Below, piece by piece: positions 1-6,288 of a DNA stretch of 7,627 bases. Position numbers and translations under genes: made by a program. Under the pieces are notes generated by a model, which saw only the letters and a list, made by a program, of their open reading frames with translations, was not told the DNA's origin and did not search any database. How positions within the stretch are numbered: position 1 is the first letter of the stretch; each line of letters begins with the position of its first letter. This DNA is from JAQGMO01 sp050954505 (lineage in GTDB: Bacteria > Pseudomonadota > Gammaproteobacteria > Burkholderiales > Burkholderiaceae_D): assembly GCA_050954505.1 (NCBI GenBank), contig JBPBPY010000020.1, forward strand, positions 1 to 7,627. Direction: 5' to 3'.

Positions 1-396
1 TGCGAGACGCTCACCACCAGCATGCAGGCGGCCACGCTGGCGCTGACACAGGAACTCCAGGGTGCCGGCACGAACACGCTGGAACAACAGCGCCTGGTCT
101 GCGAGACGCTCACCACCAGCATGCAGGCCGCCACGCTGGCCCTGACGCAGGAACTCCAGGGTGCCGGCGCGAACACACTGGCGCAACAGCGCCTGGTTTG
201 CGATACGCTTTCCACCAGCATGCAGACCGCCACAGTGGCCCTGACGCAGGAACTCCAGGCAAGCGGTGCCCATACGCTGGAACAGCAGCGGCTGGTCTGC
301 GACACGCTGAGCACATCGATGCAGGCCGCAACCCTGGCCCTGGCTGAGCAGCTGCAGCTTGCCGGTGCGGCGAACCTGGCTCATCAACAGGCGGTT
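1..396 (+). repeat. four tandem 99-bp repeats (33-residue units) in the DUF802 gene
   Basis: Units start at 1, 100, 199 and 298, each opening with TGCGAKACGCT-like sequence and encoding C-(E/D)-TL-(T/S)-TSMQ-A/T-AT...QQRLV. Units 1 and 2 are nearly identical at the DNA level; unit 4 is more diverged, and a degenerate fifth unit may follow from 397. The array runs off the left edge, so the true copy number is unknown. The 33-residue period is three hendecads, which fits a straight or slightly right-handed coiled coil. Near-identical DNA units suggest recent duplication and possible copy-number change. Confidence 0.93.
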
Positions 397-1689
397 GGCA
401 CCACGCTGGCGAACGCGGTGGAAACCATCACGGCGCAGGCACAGGATGGCGCCGCGCAAACGCTTGCGCAGACCACGCAACTGCTTGGCAGTGCGGAAGA
501 ACTCATGCGCCTGCGCATGGAAGCCGAAGCAGGCTGGAATGCGCAGCAACATGCCCGTTTGGAGCAGCTGGCCCAGCTGCTGCAGCGTGAACTTGGCGCC
601 CTCAACAGTGCCCAGGAACAGCGTGGCAACGCCGCCGTCGATCAGCTCGCCGCATTGCAGGGCACGGTCGCCACCCATCTTGGCGCGCTGGGCGCCGGCC
701 TGGAAGCACCGATCACACGGCTGGTGGAAATCGCTGCCGCCGCCCCGCGTGCGGCCACCGAGCTGATCAGCCGGCTGCATGCCGAACTCGATACCATCAA
801 GCTGGCTCAAGCCGCACGCGGCGATGCAGCCGTCGAGCGCCTGGCGCAATTGCAGGAAGCCGTAGCGGGTCATCTCGCGGCCTTGGGTGCGGGCATCGAA
901 GCGCCAATCCAGCGCATGATCGAAGCCGCCTCGCAGGCGCCGCGTGCGGCTGCCGAGGTCATCAGCCGCCTGCATGGCGAACTCGACAGCATCCGGTCGG
1001 CCGAGTCGGCACGCGGCGCGGCAGCCGTTGATCGCCTGGGTGAATTGCAGAGCGCCGTGACCGCGCATCTGGCAACATTGGGCGCCGCACTGGAAGCGCC
1101 GATCACGCGCCTGATCGAAACCGCTTCGGAAGCCCCGCGTGCGGCCGCCGAAGTCATTGGCCAGCTGCGCCAGGAAGTTGCCAGCAGTACTGCCCGCGAC
1201 AACGATTTGCTGGAAGAGCGCAGCCGCATTCTCGAAACGCTCAATACGCTGCTCGATGGCATCAATCGTGCCTCGGCAGAACAGCGCGCCGTCATCGATA
1301 CACTGGTCACGCGCTCGGAAGCGGCACTGAATCAGGCTGGCGTGGCGTTTTCCGACAACGTCGCCGGCGAGGCCGGCAAGCTGGCCGAAGTGGCGGCCCA
1401 GGTAACCACCAGCGCCGTCGATGTCGCCAGCCTTGGCGAGGCATTCGGTTTTGCCGTGCAGTCGTTCAACCAGGGCAATGAAAAATTGATCGCCAGTTTG
1501 CAGCGCATCGAGGCCGCCATGGATAAATCGATGGCGCGCAGCGATGAACAGCTGGCCTATTACGTTGCCCAGGCACGGGAAATCATCGACTTGTCGATGA
1601 TGTCCCAGAAGGAAGTGCTCGATGCCTTGCGGGTTTTGCCGGGCCAGCAGGCCAGGTCCAAGGGTAGTGCCAGTGCCGAGGTTGCGTGA
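1..1689 (+). CDS. DUF802-type coiled-coil protein, MotA/ZorA-like tail (5' partial)
   Basis: The reading frame is already open at base 1, so the gene starts upstream; the first ATG (base 22) lies inside a repeat and is not the start. The visible 562 residues are almost entirely Ala/Leu/Gln/Glu-rich amphipathic helix with no membrane segment. Four 33-residue repeats (1-396) are followed by a degenerate stretch, then three 65-residue repeats (610-1194), then a non-repetitive C-terminus containing SDEQLAYYVAQAREIIDLS, which I recognise as typical of DUF802-domain proteins. From family knowledge, such proteins have N-terminal membrane helices (not visible here) and sit next to an OmpA-domain gene. 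I infer a MotA/ExbB/ZorA-like stator subunit whose long helical tail projects into the cytoplasm. The stop overlaps the next start (TGATG), implying translational coupling. The family call is fairly sure; the motor role is inference. Confidence 0.8.
   Translation, partial: CETLTTSMQAATLALTQELQGAGTNTLEQQRLVCETLTTSMQAATLALTQELQGAGANTLAQQRLVCDTLSTSMQTATVALTQELQASGAHTLEQQRLVCDTLSTSMQAATLALAEQLQLAGAANLAHQQAVGTTLANAVETITAQAQDGAAQTLAQTTQLLGSAEELMRLRMEAEAGWNAQQHARLEQLAQLLQRELGALNSAQEQRGNAAVDQLAALQGTVATHLGALGAGLEAPITRLVEIAAAAPRAATELISRLHAELDTIKLAQAARGDAAVERLAQLQEAVAGHLAALGAGIEAPIQRMIEAASQAPRAAAEVISRLHGELDSIRSAESARGAAAVDRLGELQSAVTAHLATLGAALEAPITRLIETASEAPRAAAEVIGQLRQEVASSTARDNDLLEERSRILETLNTLLDGINRASAEQRAVIDTLVTRSEAALNQAGVAFSDNVAGEAGKLAEVAAQVTTSAVDVASLGEAFGFAVQSFNQGNEKLIASLQRIEAAMDKSMARSDEQLAYYVAQAREIIDLSMMSQKEVLDALRVLPGQQARSKGSASAEVA
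610..1194 (+). repeat. three tandem 195-bp repeats (65-residue units) in the DUF802 gene
   Basis: Units at 610-804, 805-999 and 1000-1194 each encode the pattern (A)xxxRGxAAVxxLxxLQxxVxxHLxxLGAxxEAPIxRxxE...APRAAxEvIxxL. They are conserved in protein but clearly diverged in DNA, so they are older than the 99-bp array. Each unit contains an APRAA element and an EAPI element that may break or kink the helix, giving a segmented rod. The tail was apparently lengthened by duplication at two scales. Confidence 0.93.
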
Positions 1690-2312
1690 TGGAAGATAGC
1701 GAAAGCAGTCTCGACCACGGCACGCCGGTATGGGCGGTTTTTGGCGACCTGATGTCGAGCCTGCTGGGAGCGTTCGTGCTGATCCTGGTGGCGGTGGTGG
1801 CGGTGCAGATGGAGTTGACCACCAGCCTGCAGGACGAAGTGCGCAAACGCCAGGTCGAGGAGCAGCGCCGTCTGACCCTTGAGCAGGCCTTGGCCGTGCC
1901 ATTGGCCAGCGGGCGCATCACGCTCAACAACGGCCGCATCGGCATCAGTGGCCAGGTCCTGTTTGCCTTGAACTCCGACCAGTTGCAGCCAGAGGGGCGG
2001 CAACTGCTCGACAGCCTGGTGGCACCGTTGCAGGCCTACCTGGTTTCGCGCGGTGAATTGCTGATGGTCAGCGGCTTCACCGACGACCAGCCGGTGCGGC
2101 GAGGGCGCTTCGCCGACAACTGGGAACTCTCGGCCCAGCGCGCATTGACGGTAACCCGCACATTGATCGACCAGGGCATGCCATCGGCGATGGTGTTTGC
2201 AGCCGCCTTCGGTGCCGAACAACCGGTCAGTGCGAACAGCGACGATGCGGCGCGGGCACAAAACCGGCGCGTGGAAATGGCACCGGTGCCGCGTACCGCG
2301 GCGGTGAAATGA
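1689..2312 (+). CDS. MotB/ZorB-like OmpA-family peptidoglycan-binding protein
   Basis: The product is 207 residues. A short N-terminal cytoplasmic stretch leads into one membrane helix (about residues 14-40) with an Asp at position 20 in the context WAVFGDLMSSLLGAFVLIL. This matches the ion-carrying Asp of MotB, ExbD/TolR and ZorB. A linker of about 40 residues precedes an OmpA C-terminal domain (about 85-197): LFALNSDQL, then GFTDD with Asp132, then NWELSAQRA with Arg151, then QNRRVEM. Asp132 and Arg151 correspond to the diaminopimelate-binding pair of OmpA domains. I infer an inner-membrane stator subunit anchored to the cell wall, partnered by the upstream coiled-coil protein. ATG at 1689 overlaps the upstream TGA; GTG at 1686 is a less likely start. 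It could be annotated generically as OmpA family. Confidence 0.88.
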   Translation: MEDSESSLDHGTPVWAVFGDLMSSLLGAFVLILVAVVAVQMELTTSLQDEVRKRQVEEQRRLTLEQALAVPLASGRITLNNGRIGISGQVLFALNSDQLQPEGRQLLDSLVAPLQAYLVSRGELLMVSGFTDDQPVRRGRFADNWELSAQRALTVTRTLIDQGMPSAMVFAAAFGAEQPVSANSDDAARAQNRRVEMAPVPRTAAVK

Positions 2313-3469
2313 ACAGCGTCAACAGCGCGTCTGTTGCGCAACCGGGTGTGCAGGCCACTGTGCCAGCCATTGAAAAAACGACTGAGAATACGTCTGATCA
2401 AACGGCTGAACAAACGACTAGGCGAACGGCCGAACAAACGACTGAGCGAACGGCCGAACAAACGACTGAGCGAACGGCTGAACAAACGACTAGGAAAACG
2501 GCCGAACAAACGACTGAGCAAACGGCCGAACAAACTACTGAGCGAACGGCTGAACAAACGGCTGAACGAACGGCTGAAAATACCACTGATCAAACGACTG
2601 AACAAACGACTGAGCATGTTGCTGCGCAATCGTCAGAACAACTTGCTGTGCAACTTGCCGCGCTACATTGCCCCGGCGCTCATCACTTCGATGCCGCCGG
2701 TTTTTCTTACTTGCAAGCGCTGTGCCGGCGCAGCGCCGCGCACCACGGAAACAGCCGGCGTTTTCTCGATGCCAGGCTGGCGCTGACGCTGGCCGAATTC
2801 GAGCAGCGCTTTACCGCCGCCAGGGATGCCGCTGCGCAGGGCCTGGTCGCGGGCGCAGCCCGGCATTCCCATGCCGCAGCGGCCTTGCAACACTGTTTCG
2901 ACCAAGGCGATTTTGGCGGTTTGCAGCGCCTGCTCAAGAAGCTCGAGGACAGCGCGACAAATTCACCGCTTGCCGCACTGGTACGCCGGCTCGAACAACA
3001 CGCCGATGAGCAATCGCCGCCGGCTGCGACAGCAACCGATCAACCGTTCGCAGCGATGGCGGCGATGCCCGGCTCCGGCAGGTCGACAGCGGCAAACAAT
3101 CCTGCGTCAGGTTCGCGCGGAAGCACAACAATGCCACCGAGTCCAAGCGCCGCACTGGCACCCGGCGGCATGCGCGCCGGCGGGCTGGGAGAATTGAAGA
3201 CATTGAGGCAGTTCAGGAATACCTGGGCCAAGCTGAGCGCCGACAAACAAGTCGCGCAAGCGCTGGTGCAAGCGCCTAAAAACGCCGGTCCCGTCAATTC
3301 CCATATGCTGGTATTGCGCTCGCTGGAGTTGATGCGCGAAATATCTCCCGATTATTTGAATCGTTTCATTTCCTATGCCGATGCCTTGCTGTGCCTTGAT
3401 GGCGTGGACAAGGAAAAACCTGCTGCCGCCAGAAAAGCCAAAGTGGGCAAACCTGTGTTGAAGAAATAA
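2309..3469 (+). CDS. DUF2894 domain-containing protein with octapeptide repeats
   Basis: The product is 386 residues with no signal peptide or membrane segment, so probably cytoplasmic. Residues 24-103 are ten copies of an octapeptide near TAEQTTER, very hydrophilic and Thr/Glu/Gln-rich. A helical block follows (about 104-235) containing FDAAGFSYLQALCRRSAAHH and LDARLALTLAEFEQRF, then a Pro/Ala/Ser-rich linker. The C-terminus (about 290-370) carries LKTLRQFRNTWAKLSADKQ, then NSHMLVLRSLELMREISPDYL and a short helix ending in DALLCLD, which I recognise as the DUF2894 signature. The family has no established function. Its place at the end of the stator-like operon (ATGA overlap with the preceding stop) suggests an accessory or regulatory partner. 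The repeat block is probably lineage-specific and variable in length. The extreme C-terminus is Lys-rich. Confidence 0.85.
   Translation: MNSVNSASVAQPGVQATVPAIEKTTENTSDQTAEQTTRRTAEQTTERTAEQTTERTAEQTTRKTAEQTTEQTAEQTTERTAEQTAERTAENTTDQTTEQTTEHVAAQSSEQLAVQLAALHCPGAHHFDAAGFSYLQALCRRSAAHHGNSRRFLDARLALTLAEFEQRFTAARDAAAQGLVAGAARHSHAAAALQHCFDQGDFGGLQRLLKKLEDSATNSPLAALVRRLEQHADEQSPPAATATDQPFAAMAAMPGSGRSTAANNPASGSRGSTTMPPSPSAALAPGGMRAGGLGELKTLRQFRNTWAKLSADKQVAQALVQAPKNAGPVNSHMLVLRSLELMREISPDYLNRFISYADALLCLDGVDKEKPAAARKAKVGKPVLKK
2378..2617 (+). repeat. ten tandem 24-bp repeats (octapeptide) in the DUF2894 gene
   Basis: The array is built from units near ACGGCTGAACAAACGACTGA plus four more bases, starting at codon 24 and ending at codon 103. 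Units vary at a few positions (AGG/GAG and CGA/CAA/AAA swaps). Base composition is visibly lower in GC than the surrounding gene. The 24-bp period keeps all frames open, which creates spurious long reading frames on both strands here. Copy-number change would not shift the frame. Confidence 0.95.
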
Positions 3470-3575
3470 GCAGCAGCCGAAATGCATTTCATCGATTGAC
3501 GCAATGAACGGTGCAGGAGCAGACCGATCAACGCGTCAATGGCACAACGGTTTTGACACAGCACCTGAAATTTTC

Positions 3576-3603
3576 TTGACGCCTTTGAAGGCAGCGCTAG
3601 AAT
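3576..3603 (+). promoter_or_regulatory. sigma-70 promoter upstream of comEC
   Basis: TTGACG (3576-3581) and TAGAAT (3598-3603) are separated by 16 bases, a near-consensus housekeeping promoter. Transcription would start near 3610, leaving a leader of about 60 bases before the comEC ATG at 3670. A second TTGACA at 3553-3558 has no good partner -10. The rest of the 3470-3669 gap shows no gene and no convincing Rho-independent terminator after the DUF2894 stop. Confidence 0.65.
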
Positions 3604-3669
3604 CACCAGCATGCCAATCGAGCTTGCCCCGGCGCCTGTGTGCGCACACCGCATTGCGCTGGACTGACC

Positions 3670-4584
3670 ATGCGCAGCCTTGTTCTTGCCTTCGTTGCCG
3701 GAACAAGTTACCTGCAAACCCGAGCCGAATTGCCCAGCCATGCCGCAATCGGATTGATGTTTTTTTGTGCAGTCGTTTTTGTTGTTCTTTCCCACTACCT
3801 TCCGCGCCTTCCGCTCAAGCTTGCGTGCTTGCTGGCGACGGGTTTGTTTGCCGGCTGCGCTTGGGCTGCGGCATTTGCCCACCTCTATCTGGCGGTGGAA
3901 TTGCTGCCCGGATTGGAGGGGCAGGACATCACCATCATTGGCACAGTGGCCAGCCTGCCGGCGCGTGGGGACGAGGCCACGCGTTTCACGTTCCTGGTGG
4001 AGCGCATCGTCGCGCCATTGCCCGCGCCAGTGGTGCCCGGAAAACTGGCGTTGTCGTGGTATGCCGAGCGCAGCCAGAACAGTGTGGTACCGGGTGGCAG
4101 TGAAAAGACAGCTGGCAACGCCGGTGGCGCGGCTGAACCGGGCCAGTCCAGCCGCGTCGTTCCCGGCATGCCTGATCAGCGCCTGCATTTGCCGACGTCA
4201 GCAATGCCTGCGCCGCAGCTGCAGCCTGGCGAGCGCTGGCAGTTGACGGTCCGGCTGCGGCGTCCTCATGGAAATGCCAACCCCTACGGCTTCGATTACG
4301 AAGCCTGGCTGCTTGAGCAGAACCTGCGTGCCACCGGCAGCGTGCGCGACGACGGTGCTTCGGCCCTGAAAAACCGCCGCCTGGCTGCTTTTGTTCCGGG
4401 CCTTGCGAACGGCATCGAACGCCTTCGTGCCGGGCTGCGGCAACGCATTCTGCAGGCGCTCGAAGGCCAGCCCTATGCCGGTGTCATGGTGGCGCTGGTG
4501 GTCGGCGACCAGCGCGAGATCGCCCAGTCAGACTGGCAGATTTTCAACCGCAGCGGCATCGGCCATCTGATTTCAATTAAATAA
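3670..4584 (+). pseudogene. comEC: comEC/rec2 N-terminal fragment, interrupted by the R-M island
   Basis: ComEC is the inner-membrane channel that carries single-stranded DNA into the cell during natural transformation. The window holds 304 codons of a family usually about 750-850 residues long. Visible are N-terminal hydrophobic segments (about residues 1-75), a DUF4131/OB-like domain with RPHGNANPYGFDYEAWLLEQ, and the opening of the competence domain, PYAGVMVALVVGDQREI and then WQIFNRSGIGHLISI. The family continues SGLHV at that point; here it reads Lys then stop, and sequence turns AT-rich. The channel core and metallo-beta-lactamase domain are therefore lost from this frame. ATG at 3670 (MRSLVLAFVAG) matches the usual ComEC start better than GTG at 3640. 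No strong Shine-Dalgarno is seen. The fragment contains a Gly/Pro/Ser-rich insertion around residues 135-185. Confidence 0.9.
4570..4584. other. left junction of AT-rich island within comEC
   Basis: Codons up to ATT at 4576-4578 match the ComEC HLISI motif, then the frame gives AAA TAA and composition changes to AT-rich. The exact breakpoint cannot be fixed within a few bases. No terminal inverted repeat, transposase or integrase gene is visible at this edge. Confidence 0.75.
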
Positions 4585-4890
4585 CCAATAAAACATAAAA
4601 TATTCCCTAATGGAAAATTCATTTCAAAACTATGTCGTTGAGGTTTCATAAAATCTCGCGTAATAAACTCTAAACGATATTTCAAATACTTTAATTCAAG
4701 AAAAAGATTAAAATATTCTTTTAAATCAGATGGTTATAATCATATATTCTTGGTGGAAATTTTCGGTTGGAAGTGGAAATTATAAATTTTGAAATCACCA
4801 GAAGAAGTTGTATGAATTGATTTGACTCGGTGGTATATCGAAGTTTTGAAACAACTGTCACACTCTAGCTTTTTGAAAAAGTGTGCGGCC
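4585..4890 (+). promoter_or_regulatory. AT-rich leader and promoter region of the R-M operon
   Basis: This stretch holds no convincing gene. A perfect TATAAT lies at 4735-4740, with only a poor -35 match upstream, so a start site near 4747 is plausible. Just downstream, GTGGAAATT occurs twice (4753-4761 and 4773-4781), start to start 20 bases apart, about two helical turns, which could be an operator. No controller (C) protein gene is present. The endonuclease frame is open from a TTG at 4822, so part of this leader might be translated. Confidence 0.45.
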
Positions 4891-5542
4891 ATGATCAAAA
4901 CTTATAGCAAGGATGAAAATGAATATGATCAAAAAAGCGTCAGTAAAAGAATTGAAGCTTTTTTCCTGAATAATATCGGCCTGGTAGTTACAAGAGAGCA
5001 AATTCTGAAAGTTTCGCGCGATCCGCTCACGGGTAGAGAGCCAGAAAACTGGCATCAACGACTGTCTGAATTACGAACCGACAAGGGTTACACAATACTT
5101 ACATGGCGGGACAAGGCCGAATTAGCCCCGCAAGAATATCTCATGCCGCATATAGAGAAACGTGAGGGAGTGGGCAGGAGAGTAGTTCCAACGAAAACTT
5201 GCTGGTCCGAAGTAATCTTACGAGCTAAAAATCGATGTGAATGGGCGGAAGATGGACAACGATGTAATTTAATACATGACGCAGTTGATCCGGTTGGGGG
5301 GGGGGACTGTAAAACTTACACCAGATCACGTAACGCCCCACTCGATTAATTCCAACACGGACACGATGGATCCAGCTCAGTGGTTAGCTTTATGTGGACG
5401 TCATCAAGTAATGAAGAAAAATTATTGGGATTCAGGGACAGGAAAAATCAACTTAGTCGGAATTCTCCAGTCAGTTGGTGAAAAGCAGAAAAAGGAAGCG
5501 CTAAATTTTTTGCTTAACTACTTCAAATATGAAATCAAATGA
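4891..5542 (+). pseudogene. HNH-type restriction endonuclease, frameshifted at a poly-G tract
   Basis: Removing one G from the 10-G run at 5296-5305 gives one continuous 216-residue protein. Residues about 14-75 look like a winged-helix DNA-binding domain (RIEAFFLNNIGLVVTREQI, then ENWHQRLSELRTDKGYTI). The C-terminal half is an HNH/zinc-finger nuclease: Cys116 and Cys125, then GGGT, Asp145-His146 in TPDHVTPHS, Cys168 and His171 in LCGRHQ, then Asn177. As written, translation ends at 5349 after 152 residues, before Asp145-His146, so the product should lack nuclease activity. I chose ATG 4891; TTG 4822 would add 23 residues and neither has a clear ribosome site. The last four bases overlap the methyltransferase start. 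It cuts DNA at the site protected by the two downstream methyltransferases, by inference from linkage. Codon use is foreign to the flanks. Confidence 0.8.
5296..5305 (+). repeat. poly-G(10) homopolymer inside the endonuclease gene
   Basis: Ten consecutive Gs encode Gly-Gly-Gly of a conserved loop just before the HNH histidine. Nine Gs keep the frame (GGG then T-V-K-L-T-P-D-H); ten shift it to a stop at 5347-5349. A G tract of this length in an AT-rich gene is a typical slipped-strand mispairing site and also a typical place for sequencing error. Confidence 0.95.
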
Positions 5543-6288
5543 TAGAAGTGTATGAGCCAATGGACGTTTTTGAGTCCATGAAAAAATTTAAAACTGATTA
5601 TGGACGCTGTAAATGTTCGATCCTAGACCCTTGGTATAACAAGGGGTTCGGAGGTCATCGTGATGATTATGACGAATTTATTGTTTCAGTCTTGGATGAA
5701 CTTGCAACCTTTTCAGACCATATTTACTTCTGGGGCTTTCCTGAAATCGTTGCTCGATTTATTGGGAAAATTCCACAAAGCCACCATTTAACGGCGTGGC
5801 TTACTTGGTATTACAAAAATAATCCATCCGTAATTCGTGGCTGGCGTTCGGCTCAGAACGCTTGTCTACATATAAGTGAGGCCCAATCAAAGCTTTACCC
5901 TGAACATTTTTTAAACAGAGCTCAACTAGCAAAAAAAGCGGAAGGTAAGTTACGGTATATGCCGGGCCCACCTTCAGTTTTGGAAGCACCCCTCAACATC
6001 GGTTTCATAGGCAAGCAAGAACAAACAGGCCATCCTTCTCAAAAGCCAATGTCCATTTACGAGCGGTTGATTCGGATGGTGACTCGACAGGGCGATATGG
6101 TTTTCGATCCCATGTGCGGAAGCGGAACCACGGGCACGGTATGCAGGGTTCTCGGACGTCAAGCTGTACTAGCTGATATTAATCCCACATACATCAAAAT
6201 CGTTCGTGACCGACTCGATTCATTAACCCACGATCAAATTTTGATAAAAAAACTGCAACTTGATGAAAAAAATGACATGCCAAACTGA
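5539..6288 (+). CDS. beta-class DNA methyltransferase M1 of the R-M operon
   Basis: The product is 249 residues and transfers a methyl group from S-adenosylmethionine to an amino group of adenine (or cytosine N4) in DNA. Motif order is catalytic motif IV near the N-terminus (DPWY, residues 30-33), a central target-recognition stretch, HPSQKP (165-170), then the cofactor-binding motif I DPMCGSGTTG (190-199) followed by LADINPTYI. That order is the beta class. Motif IV is atypical: Trp replaces the second Pro of the usual (D/S)PP(Y/W). The start ATG overlaps the endonuclease stop as ATGA, so its translation may be coupled to the endonuclease when that gene is in frame. ATG at 5560 (residue 8) is an alternative. 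Target sequence and methylated base cannot be read from sequence. Confidence 0.88.
   Translation: MIEVYEPMDVFESMKKFKTDYGRCKCSILDPWYNKGFGGHRDDYDEFIVSVLDELATFSDHIYFWGFPEIVARFIGKIPQSHHLTAWLTWYYKNNPSVIRGWRSAQNACLHISEAQSKLYPEHFLNRAQLAKKAEGKLRYMPGPPSVLEAPLNIGFIGKQEQTGHPSQKPMSIYERLIRMVTRQGDMVFDPMCGSGTTGTVCRVLGRQAVLADINPTYIKIVRDRLDSLTHDQILIKKLQLDEKNDMPN

Noticed and set aside
1560..2261. 233-residue minus-strand open frame over the OmpA-family gene
   Set aside because: Antisense shadow in GC-rich DNA; no recognisable domain, while the plus strand encodes a clear OmpA-family protein.
2378..2617. CRISPR-like array
   Set aside because: Repeats are contiguous 24-bp coding units with no unique spacers.
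2334..2786. Long open frames in other frames and on the minus strand across the 24-bp repeat array (also 2036-2629 and 2398-2586)
   Set aside because: A stop-free repeat with a period divisible by three leaves several frames open; they give only Arg/Lys or Val/Cys/Ser monotony, and the DUF2894 frame explains the region.
1..3469. A complete Zorya defence system
   Set aside because: Only a ZorA/ZorB-like architecture is suggested; no ZorC/ZorD or ZorE-like nuclease or helicase gene is visible, and DUF2894 is none of these.
3495..3540. Inverted repeat ATTGACGC / GCGTCAAT as a terminator for the DUF2894 operon
   Set aside because: Arms are only 8 bp with a 30-base loop and no T-tract; not enough for a terminator call.
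3373..4188. 271-residue minus-strand open frame opposite comEC
   Set aside because: Spans the promoter and comEC with no family resemblance; comEC on the plus strand has clear motifs.
4812..4820. Two-codon leader ATG AAT TGA preceded by GAAGAAG
   Set aside because: Too short to distinguish from chance in AT-rich sequence.
5276..5542. Separate 88-residue gene with HNH-like residues
   Set aside because: It is the C-terminal half of the endonuclease placed in another frame by the poly-G run, not an independent gene.
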